Source: Phycisphaerae bacterium (GTDB lineage Bacteria > Planctomycetota > Phycisphaerae > UBA1845 > Fen-1342). From it: a stretch of 16,386 bases of DNA. A program made the translations under genes and the position numbers. This document shows, piece by piece, positions 7,355 to 15,926 of the stretch. The notes beneath the pieces were generated by a model that worked only from the letters and a program-made list of their open reading frames with translations, searched no databases and was not told where the DNA came from. Each line of letters begins with the position of its first letter. The first letter of the stretch is position 1. The stretch spans positions 1-16,386 of the forward strand of contig JALHOX010000042.1 in the NCBI GenBank assembly GCA_022842805.1, read 5' to 3'.

Positions 7355-9706
7355 ATGAAAATGCCGCGACCGCAATCGTCACCAGCTCATCACGAAACGA
7401 GTCCGAAAATTACCGCCGCATCTGACGCGAGCACGCGATGCCGCGCGATTGCGGCGGCCGGCGTCATGGTCGGGGTCGCGCTTTCCCAGCCCGCGCTCGC
7501 ACAGAATCGCTCGTGGAACTCGGGCACCGGCAACTGGGCCACGGCCGCCAATTGGTTTCCGGCGAGCGTGCCGGGCGCGGCAAACGTGGCCCGCATTGGT
7601 GACATCGCCGGTGTGCAAAACACGACCGTATCTCTCAATCAGAACGCGACGGTGGGGGGGCTCGAGATCACCGACGGCATGCGGCTGCTGCTCAGCGGGA
7701 ACCGCATGACTGTCAACGGCGTCACCCAGGTGGTCGGCCGTAACGCGGTCGCGAACGGTCCCGGGCAGTCCGACACGATCTACACGTCGTGGATCCGCGT
7801 CGACGCCGCCGTCGGCACCGCGTTTCGCACCGATCAGCTCGAACTCGACGGCGGCGGTGCGTTCTCCCTATATGACAATGCGCTGGTCGACATCGACGAC
7901 TCCATGTCGATTGGATCGAACGGCAATTTGTCGTACATCGCCGGTCGCGGCACGATTCGCCTGAACGGAACGGGGCCGACGCTGATCAATAACGGCGGCC
8001 TCATTCACGGCGGCGCCAGCCCCGGGCTGACTCTGCAGCAGACCAACGGTGGAACGTTTGATCTGGATGGCCAAAGCGGCGACGGCGAGATCGAGCTTTA
8101 TGGCGAGGGTGGGTCGAGCCTTCGGCTGATCGGCACGCAGCTCGCCGACAACTTCAGCGGCACCATCACTCTCTCGCGCGGTTCGTATCTCGACATGGAC
8201 CTGACGAACGGGTGGACTGCTGACGCCAACAGTGGTTTCAACGTGTTTGGCGTATACGCCGATCAATTGCCCGCGCGGCTGGTCGGGAGTGACTTCACCT
8301 TTGCCGGGGTGATGCAGATCACCGGCGACGATGCGAGCCTGAATGTTGGGGCGGACACGACCATCACGCCGGATGGATATGTACTGGTGGGCACCGACGA
8401 TCGCCTGACCTTTGGAGTCGACGACGCCAGCACGACGGTCGAGGGCGGCGAGTTTCAGATTGCACCGGGCGGCCTGCTGCGGTTCGCCGGCCCCACGGTG
8501 ATCCAGGGCGGTGAGTTTCGCGATACCGCCGGCGATGATTTAGCGCTCGACGTCGACTTTGGCGGCCTGACGACCTGGAACGGGACGGTGATGATCAACG
8601 GCTACGCTCGGCAATGGGGCGACGCCTCGCTGAGCGGAGTCACCACGATCGAGGCCGAATACTTCGATATGGACGGTCCCTTCTCGTCGACCGTTTGGAA
8701 CATCAGCCATCCGTTCGCATTGAATGTCGACTCGATCGATAGCCCAAACACGCCGATGTCATTTGGCGGAACGCTCAACATCGGCGGCGGGCTAATCGGC
8801 GGCATGTCGATCAACCTCAGCGACCCCGCCGCTTCGTGGACGATGGCAGGCACGGCGAATCTCAGCGGCGACGCCAACCTGTTCCCGACGCGCATCGGCG
8901 GGTCGACGATGCAGGTGACGGGTGATCTCAACGTGACGAGCGGGCGAGTGCAGATCAGCGCTCCGACGATTCTCGCCCCGACGGCGACCGTGAATCTGCC
9001 GACGGCGAATTCGCGGCTGCGCATCAACGCTCGGTCGGTTATCGACAGCGGCACGACCTTCACCGGCCCTGGCCTGCTGATCAACGGTGCCAACGGCACC
9101 ATGCGGCTCGCCGACGGCGTCGCGACCGATCAGGTCGGGTTGCAAAATAACGGCGATCTGCTGATCGCGGATGCGGGCCCGGGCGTGGCGACGGTCAATC
9201 GCTTCGAGCAGATCGCGGGCGCCAGCTGGCGCGTTTCGCTGGGCGGCGACAGCGGCGGCAGCGAGCATGACCTGATGGTTGTGGCCGGACCGGCGGTGCT
9301 GGCGGGCGCGCTCGAGGTGGAGCTGTTCAACATCGGCAACGGCCAATTTGCTCCGCAGGTCGGCGACGAGTTCACGATCCTCACCGCGGGTGGTGGCGTG
9401 AGCGGCGCGTTCGAGGCCAATCCGATCAGTTGCGCGGGCGACGACCAGTACAACTGGACCGTCGTCTACGAGCCGAACGTGGTTTCGCTGCAATTGACCT
9501 CGATCACCGCCGGCCACTTGGGCGACATGGACTGCGACTGCTTCGTGACGGTCGGCGACATCGGCGGATTTGTGATGGCGCTCACCAACCCCGCCGGCTT
9601 CGATGCGGCGTTCCCGGATTGCAGCATCGAGAACGCGGATGTGAATCAGGACGGATTCGTGACCGTCGGCGACATCGGCGCTTTTGTGACGTTGCTCACG
9701 CAGTAG
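7355..9706 (+). CDS. Secreted beta-helix protein with C-terminal dockerin-type domain (copy A)
   Basis: This 783-residue exported protein has a long signal peptide (core AIAAAGVMVGVAL, cut after ALA at residue 49). Next comes a WNSGTGNWATAANWFPASVPG segment, which opens many planctomycete autotransporter-like beta-helix proteins. Several hundred residues of short Gly/Asn/Asp-rich strands follow (NNGGLIHGG, EGGEFQIAPGG, IQGGEFRDT), as expected for a right-handed parallel beta-helix. There is no outer-membrane barrel. Residues 720-783 form a two-loop dockerin-like calcium-binding domain: DMDCDCFVTVGD and DVNQDGFVTVGD. The first loop has Cys where consensus has Gly. Residues 475-783 are nearly identical to the next gene. 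The role is probably surface or extracellular; no binding target can be read from sequence, and no cohesin gene is in the window. Confidence 0.85.
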   Translation: MKMPRPQSSPAHHETSPKITAASDASTRCRAIAAAGVMVGVALSQPALAQNRSWNSGTGNWATAANWFPASVPGAANVARIGDIAGVQNTTVSLNQNATVGGLEITDGMRLLLSGNRMTVNGVTQVVGRNAVANGPGQSDTIYTSWIRVDAAVGTAFRTDQLELDGGGAFSLYDNALVDIDDSMSIGSNGNLSYIAGRGTIRLNGTGPTLINNGGLIHGGASPGLTLQQTNGGTFDLDGQSGDGEIELYGEGGSSLRLIGTQLADNFSGTITLSRGSYLDMDLTNGWTADANSGFNVFGVYADQLPARLVGSDFTFAGVMQITGDDASLNVGADTTITPDGYVLVGTDDRLTFGVDDASTTVEGGEFQIAPGGLLRFAGPTVIQGGEFRDTAGDDLALDVDFGGLTTWNGTVMINGYARQWGDASLSGVTTIEAEYFDMDGPFSSTVWNISHPFALNVDSIDSPNTPMSFGGTLNIGGGLIGGMSINLSDPAASWTMAGTANLSGDANLFPTRIGGSTMQVTGDLNVTSGRVQISAPTILAPTATVNLPTANSRLRINARSVIDSGTTFTGPGLLINGANGTMRLADGVATDQVGLQNNGDLLIADAGPGVATVNRFEQIAGASWRVSLGGDSGGSEHDLMVVAGPAVLAGALEVELFNIGNGQFAPQVGDEFTILTAGGGVSGAFEANPISCAGDDQYNWTVVYEPNVVSLQLTSITAGHLGDMDCDCFVTVGDIGGFVMALTNPAGFDAAFPDCSIENADVNQDGFVTVGDIGAFVTLLTQ
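8777..9706 (+). repeat. 930-bp direct repeat, copy A
   Basis: This covers the 3' end of the first beta-helix gene through its stop codon. It aligns without any indel to 11335-12264 at a fixed offset of 2558. By hand I count about 53 substitutions, mostly at third codon positions, giving 8 amino-acid changes in 309. Similarity drops sharply upstream of 8777 and ends at the stop codon. Confidence 0.9.
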
Positions 9707-9743
9707 TTCGGCGGCCTCAGAAAAATCACGACTCCTCTCCAAC

Positions 9744-9779
9744 CGCCGCACGCGATTTCATATCGCGTGCGGCGTTTTT
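9744..9779 (+). terminator. Strong intrinsic terminator after copy A
   Basis: A perfect 13-bp GC-rich stem (CGCCGCACGCGAT paired with ATCGCGTGCGGCG) with a 5-base loop spans 9744-9774. TTTTT follows immediately at 9775-9779. It lies 38 bases past the stop of the first beta-helix gene, so the second paralogue probably has its own promoter. Confidence 0.92.
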
Positions 9780-9925
9780 GCATGAGTGAAATGCGAGGGC
9801 GGGAGGCATTGGGGCAGGGGGGATGAAATTTTGGCGCATCGCGCCGGCGGGCTCCGCGTCTCTCTGTGGCCACGGAGATCGCTCGCCATCGCAGCGGCCG
9901 AGCCAAGGCCGACGAAATCAAACAC

Positions 9926-9930
9926 AGGAG
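9926..9930 (+). promoter_or_regulatory. Ribosome binding site deciding the start at 9940
   Basis: AGGAG lies 9 bases before ATG 9940. This start gives a clean signal peptide. The longer in-frame reading from 9823 has none at its N-terminus and no such site. Confidence 0.75.
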
Positions 9931-9939
9931 CAACGATTC

Positions 9940-12264
9940 ATGACTCGAAAGCACGCACAAAACACCCGCGGCGGATTCCGGAAGTTCCTCTCGCAGTCTG
10001 CGACGCGCCTCGCGCTGGGCTCCGTCGTCGTGGCGGCGCCGGCTCTCGCCGTCGAACGCGTATGGAACAACGCATTCGGCGTTTGGGGCACGCAGGGCAA
10101 CTGGAGCCCCGCCGGCTTTGTCGGTTTCGGCGACACCGCCCGGATCGGCAATCTTGCGGCGACCATCGACGCTGTGGTGAACATGGACGTCAACTCGACG
10201 AACTCCGGCGTCACGATTCAGGGCCGGGCGAGGCTGAACACGGAAGGTCGCCAACTGGTGGTGAATGGCCCGACTCTCATCGACGGTTCGTCCAGTCCCG
10301 AATTCACTGACTTGTATGCTCGGCTGCGCGTCACCAACGGCGCCTCCACTCCCGACTACCGCAGCAACTCGCTGACCATGGCGAGTTCCGCCACGCTCTT
10401 GGGCGTGAGTACGCCGACGATCGCCATCGACGGGGCGTTCAACTTGGCCGCCGACGCGCGTCTGCTCGGCACGGCCGCGGTCGATGTCGGCGGTGGGTTT
10501 GCGAACAACGGGGAGATCTCGGTTTTCAACGGCAATATGACGCTGAGCGTCTCGGGCACGTTGGATCTCGACGGCAGCGCGAACAACGGCCGAATCACGA
10601 TCAACGACAGCGGTTCTGACCTGATCATCTCGGCCAACGGGCTGACCGACGCGTATGACGGCGATGCCTTTCTCGGGGGCGGCAGCACCTGGGATATGCA
10701 GCTCGCCAACCCGTGGTCGATCGGGCCCGCCGCACTCATTCAGGTCGCTTGGTTTCAATCCAGCGGCAACCAGTCCTTCATCGACGGCGCGCCGCTCAGC
10801 ATTGGTGGGGAGCTTCAGGTCAACGGCACCGAGAACGCGCTGGGGATGAATGCGGCGACTACGTTTCTGCCGACGGCGGACATCGAGACCGGTGTCGGCA
10901 ACACGATTGACCTGAACGCGAGCGCGACCTTCAACGGCGGCACGTTTCACGTTCCCGACGGCGCCGTCATCAATTGCAACGCGGCCGCCACCGTCAACGC
11001 CGGAGTTTTCAACATTGAGTCCGGCGGGCGCGTCGACTTTTCGGGTCCGACCACTGTGAATGGTGGTCTTTTTCTGGGCGCTCTCGACGCGACTTCAGTG
11101 TCCGTGCGCTTCGACGGTCCCACGACGAACTGGACCGGCGATGTGACGTTCTCCGGCGCTGTCCAGCAGGATGGAATCGCGACGGTGGCGGTGCCGGTGA
11201 CGATTCGCGCGGATTACTTTGACCTCGATGGCGTGCAGGGGGCCGCCACCGTTTGGAACATCTCAAACGCATTCTCTGTCGTCGCCGATCATGTTGATCT
11301 GGCCGGCTTTGGGGATGCCTTCGGTGGCACGATGAACATCGGCGGCGGGCTGATCGGCGGCGTGTCGATCAACCTCAGCGACCCCGCCGCGTCGTGGACG
11401 ATGGCGGGCACGGCGAATCTCAGCGGCGACGCCAACCTGTTCCCGACGCGCATCGGCGGTTCGACGATGCAGGTGACGGGTGATCTCAACGTCACGAGCG
11501 GGCGAGTGCAGATCACCGCTCCGACGATTCTCGCCCCGACGGCGACCGTGAATCTGCCGACGGCGAATTCGCGGCTGCGCATCAACGCTCGGTCGGTGAT
11601 CGACAGCGGCACGACCTTCACCGGCCCTGGCCTGCTGATCAACGGCGCGAACGGCACGATGCGGCTTGCGGACGGCGTCGCGACCGATCAGGTCGGGTTG
11701 CAAAATAATGGCGATCTGCTGATCGCGGATGCGGGCCCGGGCGTGGCGACGGTCAATCGCTTCGAGCAGCTCGCGGGCGCGAGCTGGCGCGTCTCGCTGG
11801 GCGGCGACAGCGGCGGCAGCGAGCATGACCTGATGGTCGTCGCCGGCCCGGCGGTGATTGCGGGCGCGCTCGAGGTGGAGCTGTTCAACATCGGCAACGG
11901 CCAATTTGCTCCGCAGGTCGGCGACGAGTTCACGATCCTGACGGCGGGCGGCGGCGTGAGCGGCAGCTTTGAAGGCAACCCGATCAGCTGCGCCGGCGAT
12001 GATCAGTACAACTGGACGGTGGTGTATGAGCCAAACGTGGTCACGCTGCAACTGACTTCGATCACGGCGGGCCACTTGGGCGACATGAACTGCGACTGCT
12101 TCGTGACGGTCGGCGACATCGGCGGATTTGTGATGGCGCTCACCAACCCCGCCGGTTTCGATGCGGCATTCCCGGATTGCAGCATCGAGAACGCGGATGT
12201 GAATCAGGACGGCTTCGTGACCGTCGGCGACATCGGCGCATTTGTGACGTTGCTCACGCAGTAG
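9940..12264 (+). CDS. Secreted beta-helix protein with C-terminal dockerin-type domain (copy B)
   Basis: This 774-residue paralogue of the preceding gene has the same architecture. The signal peptide has a basic start, core LALGSVVVAAPALA and a cut near residue 37. A VWNNAFGVWGTQGNWSPAGF opening follows, then a long strand-rich Gly/Asn/Asp region (FNGGTFHVPDGA, NAGVFNIESGG, VNGGLFLGA), and a dockerin-like end at 711-774 (loops DMNCDCFVTVGD and DVNQDGFVTVGD). Residues 1-465 are clearly homologous to copy A but only moderately similar, with shared landmarks such as TVWNIS. Residues 466-774 differ from copy A at only 8 positions. It lies downstream of a strong terminator, so it is probably transcribed on its own. 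It is an extracellular or surface protein of unknown target. Confidence 0.85.
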   Translation: MTRKHAQNTRGGFRKFLSQSATRLALGSVVVAAPALAVERVWNNAFGVWGTQGNWSPAGFVGFGDTARIGNLAATIDAVVNMDVNSTNSGVTIQGRARLNTEGRQLVVNGPTLIDGSSSPEFTDLYARLRVTNGASTPDYRSNSLTMASSATLLGVSTPTIAIDGAFNLAADARLLGTAAVDVGGGFANNGEISVFNGNMTLSVSGTLDLDGSANNGRITINDSGSDLIISANGLTDAYDGDAFLGGGSTWDMQLANPWSIGPAALIQVAWFQSSGNQSFIDGAPLSIGGELQVNGTENALGMNAATTFLPTADIETGVGNTIDLNASATFNGGTFHVPDGAVINCNAAATVNAGVFNIESGGRVDFSGPTTVNGGLFLGALDATSVSVRFDGPTTNWTGDVTFSGAVQQDGIATVAVPVTIRADYFDLDGVQGAATVWNISNAFSVVADHVDLAGFGDAFGGTMNIGGGLIGGVSINLSDPAASWTMAGTANLSGDANLFPTRIGGSTMQVTGDLNVTSGRVQITAPTILAPTATVNLPTANSRLRINARSVIDSGTTFTGPGLLINGANGTMRLADGVATDQVGLQNNGDLLIADAGPGVATVNRFEQLAGASWRVSLGGDSGGSEHDLMVVAGPAVIAGALEVELFNIGNGQFAPQVGDEFTILTAGGGVSGSFEGNPISCAGDDQYNWTVVYEPNVVTLQLTSITAGHLGDMNCDCFVTVGDIGGFVMALTNPAGFDAAFPDCSIENADVNQDGFVTVGDIGAFVTLLTQ
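11335..12264 (+). repeat. 930-bp direct repeat, copy B
   Basis: Partner of 8777-9706, colinear and in the same codon frame. Within it, 11940-12069 carries about 26 of the roughly 53 differences, while the other 800 bases hold about 27. Confidence 0.9.
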
Positions 12265-12282
12265 TGGTCGACCGTTCGGGCG

Positions 12283-12303
12283 CCGCCCGCGGTATTCGGG
12301 CGG
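12283..12303 (+). other. Hairpin after copy B, first of two
   Basis: CCGCCCG and CGGGCGG pair over a 7-base loop, 19 bases past the copy B stop. There is no T-tract. With the next hairpin it could protect or end the transcript, but it is not a classical intrinsic terminator. The 325-base stretch 12265-12589 holds these two hairpins and otherwise no gene or promoter I can identify. Confidence 0.45.
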
Positions 12304-12329
12304 GACCGGATCGGAAGTCACTTCTGCGC

Positions 12330-12356
12330 GCCGCCGCATGCGGATCATGCGGCGGC
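12330..12356 (+). other. Hairpin after copy B, second of two
   Basis: GCCGCCGCAT and ATGCGGCGGC form a perfect 10-bp stem with a 7-base loop. The stem is followed by ACTTGCGTT, not a T-run. Stem composition resembles the terminator at 9744, so it may be a Rho-assisted or decayed equivalent. Confidence 0.5.
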
Positions 12357-12589
12357 ACTTGCGTTGGCGGCCCAAACTGCAGGGTGAGTTGATGCCACGT
12401 TGGACCACTTGCATGCGTGCGATAAGCCGATCGCAGCACAAACGCACCAATTGCCTCGCTGATGCGCCGATATCGCGCGGCGCGATTGGCGATCATGTGC
12501 AGTTGCCGGGGCGAGATCGACGCACCCTGCTTCGCACGCCATCGATTACCATTCGGCGAAACGCACCCGCGCACGCCAGTTGGAATCCG

Positions 12590-13177
12590 ATGGCTGAATC
12601 CTCCGCCGATATCACACTGCTTCTCCGCGCCGCGGCTTCCGGCGAGCGTCGAGACCTCGACGCGTTGATGGCGGCGATCTACGACGACCTGCGCCGCCTG
12701 GCGATCAGCCAGATGCGCTCGGAGCGCGACGACCACACGCTGCAGCCCACCGCGTTGGTGCACGAGGCCTATCTAAAGCTGATCGATCAACACGCCACCG
12801 ATTGGAAAGATCGCGTCCACTTTTTCGCCATCGCGTCGCGCGTCATTCGCCGCATTCTCGTCGATCACGCACGCGAGCGGCTGGCGCTGAAGCGCGGCGG
12901 AGGTAACGCGCGGCTCGCGATCGAAGATCTTGATGTCGCAGCCCCTGCGCCCGGCGTCGATTTGGTCGCGCTGGATCAGGCCATGACCGAGCTGGCCGCG
13001 ATTGATCCGACGCAGGCGCAGATTGTCGAGATGCGCTATTTCGGCGGGCTCACGATCGACGAGATCGCCGAGTCGCTGGCCATCGGCAAGCGCAGCGTCG
13101 ATCGCCATTGGTCGGCCGCCAAGGCCTGGCTCTGCTTCCGCCTCGGCGGCGACTCGCGGGATGAGAGCCATGGATGA
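12590..13177 (+). CDS. ECF-family RNA polymerase sigma factor
   Basis: This 195-residue sigma factor has region 2 at about residues 10-100 and region 4 at about 128-182. Residues 49-64 (HTLQPTALVHEAYLKL) and VHFFAIASRVIRRILVDHAR (76-95) are hallmarks of the TIGR02999/Sigma70_ECF group common in planctomycetes and acidobacteria. Region 4 shows VEMRYFGGLTIDEIAESLAIGKRSVDRHW, a helix-turn-helix that reads the -35 element. ATG 12590 was chosen because domain homology begins just after it; the in-frame sequence upstream looks non-coding, and a weak GGAA lies 6 bases before the ATG. The gene overlaps the kinase start by 8 bases, which implies translational coupling. There is no classical membrane anti-sigma factor, so control by the kinase is a reasonable inference. 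Confidence 0.92.
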   Translation: MAESSADITLLLRAAASGERRDLDALMAAIYDDLRRLAISQMRSERDDHTLQPTALVHEAYLKLIDQHATDWKDRVHFFAIASRVIRRILVDHARERLALKRGGGNARLAIEDLDVAAPAPGVDLVALDQAMTELAAIDPTQAQIVEMRYFGGLTIDEIAESLAIGKRSVDRHWSAAKAWLCFRLGGDSRDESHG

Positions 13178-15893
13178 GTCGCTCGGGAAGCGCGCTCACG
13201 CATTGCTCATGCAGGCGTTGGATCGAGAGGGCGCCGAACGCACGGAGTTTCTCGCTCGCGCTTGCGCCGGCGACGAACAGCTCCGCGGCCGCGTACGCGA
13301 GCTTGCAGCAGCGCTGACGCGTTCCTCCACGTTCCTTGAGCGCCCGGTGTTCGAGTCGCGCGCGATTCGGCCCGCCGCCCGTGCGCCGGTCGCCCCCGTT
13401 TCCATCCGCGGCTATCGCATCCTGCGCGTACTGGGCGTCGGCGGAATGGCCACGGTCTACGAGGCCGAGCAGGACCACCCGCGCCGCAGCGTCGCTCTGA
13501 AGGTGATGCGCAACGGCTTGGGCGAGACGTCCGCGGTCCACCGCTTTCGCTTTGAGACCGAAGTGCTTGCGCGTTTGCAACACCCGGCCATTGCCCAGAT
13601 CTACGAGGCCGGGACATACGACGACGGCCACGGTCGTTCGATGCCGTTTTTTGCGATGGAGCACGTGGCCAACGCCTCGACGCTCACCGAATTCGTTCGA
13701 GCGCGCGGGTTGGCGCTGTCCGAGCGGCTGCGGCTGTTTATCGACGTTTGCGACGCCGTTCAACACGGCCATCAGCACGGCGTGATTCACCGCGACCTGA
13801 AGCCGGGCAATATTCTCGTCGATGCGGCGGGCCGTCCCAAAGTGATCGATTTCGGTGTGGCGCGATCGAGCGACGCCGAGCAGGCCTGGATCACGCGCGA
13901 CTCGGACCTCGGCAGCCTGGTCGGGACGCTGCACTACATGAGCCCCGAGCAGTGCACGGCGAACGCAACGATCGACGTTCGCACCGATGTTTATTCGCTC
14001 GGCGTCGTGCTTTATGAGCTGATCGCCGGTCGCGTGCCGCACGATCTGAGTCGCACGCCGCTCGTTGAGGCGGTTCGAGTGATTACGCAGGATCCGCCGC
14101 GGCCGATTGCCGCGCATGCGCCCGAGGCCCGCGGCGATCTCAGCGCGATTGTGGGCATGGCGCTCGAAAAAGAGCCGCGCCGTCGCTACGCCAGCGTCGG
14201 CGCTCTCGCGGCCGACGTGCGCCGCTTTCTCAGCGATCAGCCGATCGACGCGCGACCGGCGACGACGCTTTATCAACTGCGCAAGTTCGCCCGCCGCAAT
14301 CGTGCCGTCGTCATCGGTACGGCGGCGGTGTTTTGCAGTTTGCTCGCCGGGATCGTGTCGACCACGCGAATGGCGATCCTGGCCCAGCGGGCGCAGCGCT
14401 CCGCCGAGGCCCGCGAGCGGGAGTTGACGCAGGTGACCGCGTTTCAGCAGGCGCAGCTCTCGCAGATCGACATCGCGGCGATGGGCCGGCGGCTGCGGGC
14501 GTCTCTGGCGGAGATGCTGACCGCGCCTGCGGCGACGGCCGAATTGGCGGAGTCTCGACGGCTCGAATTCGAGCGGCTATTGGCCGATGTGAACTTCACG
14601 ACGCTGGCGATGCGAAATCTGGACGAGTTTGTATTGCAGCGCTCTTACGACGCCATCCACGCTCAATTCGCGCAGCAGCCGCTGATTCAGGCGGCGCTGT
14701 TGCAGCGGTTGGGGGCGACCATGCAGTCGTTGGGGTTGCCGAATCGCGCCGCGCCGCTGGCGGACGAGGCGCTGAGCCTGCGCAGCGCGCAGCTCGGTCC
14801 GGACCACCTCGACACGTTGGAAACGTCGTACCTTCGTGCCACGGCACTGAGCTCCCTCGGACAATACGACGCGGCCATCGCGGCATTTCGCGATCTGCTG
14901 GAGCGCAGCACGCGCCTGCTGGGCCCCGAGGATGAGAAGACGCTCATGACTGCGAGCGGCCTCGCTACGGCTCTGCGATATTCGGGGGATCTGGACGCTG
15001 CCGAGCAGATCTGGCGCCGTACGTTGGAGACGCAGCGGCGCGCCCTGGGCGAGGACCATCTGGCCACCCTTCGCACGATGAGCAACATCGGGATCGTCCA
15101 CGCCCTGCGCGGGCGGACGGCCGACGCCGAGGCGACCTGGCGCGATGTGCTGGAGCGCCGTCGCCGAAAGCTGCCGCCCGATCACCCTGAATTGCGCGGT
15201 TCGCTCGGGAATCTCGGGTTGATCTTGCACGAGCAGGGCAAGCTTGCGGAGGCCCGCGCCCTTCTCGAAGAGGACCTCGCGCTCTCCCGCCAGAGCATGG
15301 GAGACGAGCATCCCTCGACGCTGGACTCGATGTTAAATCTCAGCTCGGTTCTGTTGGATCTGAAAGAATTCTCAGCGGCGGAGCAACTGCGCCGCGAGTG
15401 TCTCGAGGGGCGTCGCCGCGTATTTGGCGTTGAGCATCCCTCCAGCTGGCGGGCCCAGGGGGCGCTGGCCCATGTTCTGGGCGAATCCGGCTGCCTGATC
15501 GAAGCCGAAGAGCTCTTTCGCGCGGCGCTTGCCGGCCAGCGCCGAAAACTGGACTCGGATCATCCGGACACGATCGAAACATTGGTCAATCTGTCCGGCG
15601 TGCTGCGCCTCAACGAGAGCCTGATCGAGGCGGAGGCCGTCGGCGCAGAGGCCGTCGCCCGCGCTCGCCGAACGCATGGCGAGCAACACCCGGCGTTTGC
15701 CGGCTGCCTGGTTGAGCATGGTCGGGCCCTTGCACGCCTTGGCCGCTGGGATGAGGCGGAGTCGGAGCTGCTGCAGGCCCGGCGGATACTGCTCGCCGCG
15801 TATGGCGAGCAACACCAGCACGTGCGCGAGGCCGACGCGGCGCTGACCAAGCTGCAAGAGTTAGTGCAGATCACAGTCGCGGGCGAGAATTGA
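13170..15893 (+). CDS. Membrane Ser/Thr protein kinase with C-terminal TPR array
   Basis: This 907-residue kinase opens with an N-terminal helical segment (1-50, including TEFLARACAGDEQLRGRV) usual in planctomycete kinases. The Hanks-type domain is at about 82-354: glycine loop LGVGGMATV (88-96), Lys111 in VALKVM, catalytic HRDLKPGN with Asp209, DFG (227-229), and SPE (258-260) closing the activation segment. All key residues are present, so it should be active. One membrane span lies at about 379-396, then a coiled segment, then TPR-like repeats to the end, likely on the far side of the membrane. Nine G/P-x-D/E-H marks recur every 42 residues from 543 to 879. ATG 13170 overlaps the sigma gene by 8 bases; ATG 13161 is an alternative start. 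The TPR array probably senses protein partners. Confidence 0.95.
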   Translation: MDESLGKRAHALLMQALDREGAERTEFLARACAGDEQLRGRVRELAAALTRSSTFLERPVFESRAIRPAARAPVAPVSIRGYRILRVLGVGGMATVYEAEQDHPRRSVALKVMRNGLGETSAVHRFRFETEVLARLQHPAIAQIYEAGTYDDGHGRSMPFFAMEHVANASTLTEFVRARGLALSERLRLFIDVCDAVQHGHQHGVIHRDLKPGNILVDAAGRPKVIDFGVARSSDAEQAWITRDSDLGSLVGTLHYMSPEQCTANATIDVRTDVYSLGVVLYELIAGRVPHDLSRTPLVEAVRVITQDPPRPIAAHAPEARGDLSAIVGMALEKEPRRRYASVGALAADVRRFLSDQPIDARPATTLYQLRKFARRNRAVVIGTAAVFCSLLAGIVSTTRMAILAQRAQRSAEARERELTQVTAFQQAQLSQIDIAAMGRRLRASLAEMLTAPAATAELAESRRLEFERLLADVNFTTLAMRNLDEFVLQRSYDAIHAQFAQQPLIQAALLQRLGATMQSLGLPNRAAPLADEALSLRSAQLGPDHLDTLETSYLRATALSSLGQYDAAIAAFRDLLERSTRLLGPEDEKTLMTASGLATALRYSGDLDAAEQIWRRTLETQRRALGEDHLATLRTMSNIGIVHALRGRTADAEATWRDVLERRRRKLPPDHPELRGSLGNLGLILHEQGKLAEARALLEEDLALSRQSMGDEHPSTLDSMLNLSSVLLDLKEFSAAEQLRRECLEGRRRVFGVEHPSSWRAQGALAHVLGESGCLIEAEELFRAALAGQRRKLDSDHPDTIETLVNLSGVLRLNESLIEAEAVGAEAVARARRTHGEQHPAFAGCLVEHGRALARLGRWDEAESELLQARRILLAAYGEQHQHVREADAALTKLQELVQITVAGEN

Positions 15894-15926
15894 GCGGCGG
15901 CCTCACCGCGGCGATTCGAGCGGTCC

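Noticed and set aside
8792..9751. 319-codon minus-strand frame opposite the first beta-helix gene
   Set aside because: Arg/Ala/His-rich shadow. It recurs opposite the second copy only because the plus-strand DNA is duplicated.
9646..10950. 434-codon minus-strand frame across the intergenic terminator
   Set aside because: Antisense to two strongly supported genes, no domain, and it runs through a perfect terminator hairpin.
7355..12264. Autotransporter reading of the beta-helix proteins
   Set aside because: Neither protein has a C-terminal outer-membrane barrel; both end in a dockerin-like domain.
11263..12450. 395-codon minus-strand frame opposite the second beta-helix gene
   Set aside because: Same shadow pattern as opposite copy A; no ribosome site or recognisable protein.
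13050..14276. 408-codon minus-strand frame opposite the kinase gene
   Set aside because: Antisense to an intact kinase catalytic domain; Arg/Val/Ala-rich translation with no motif.
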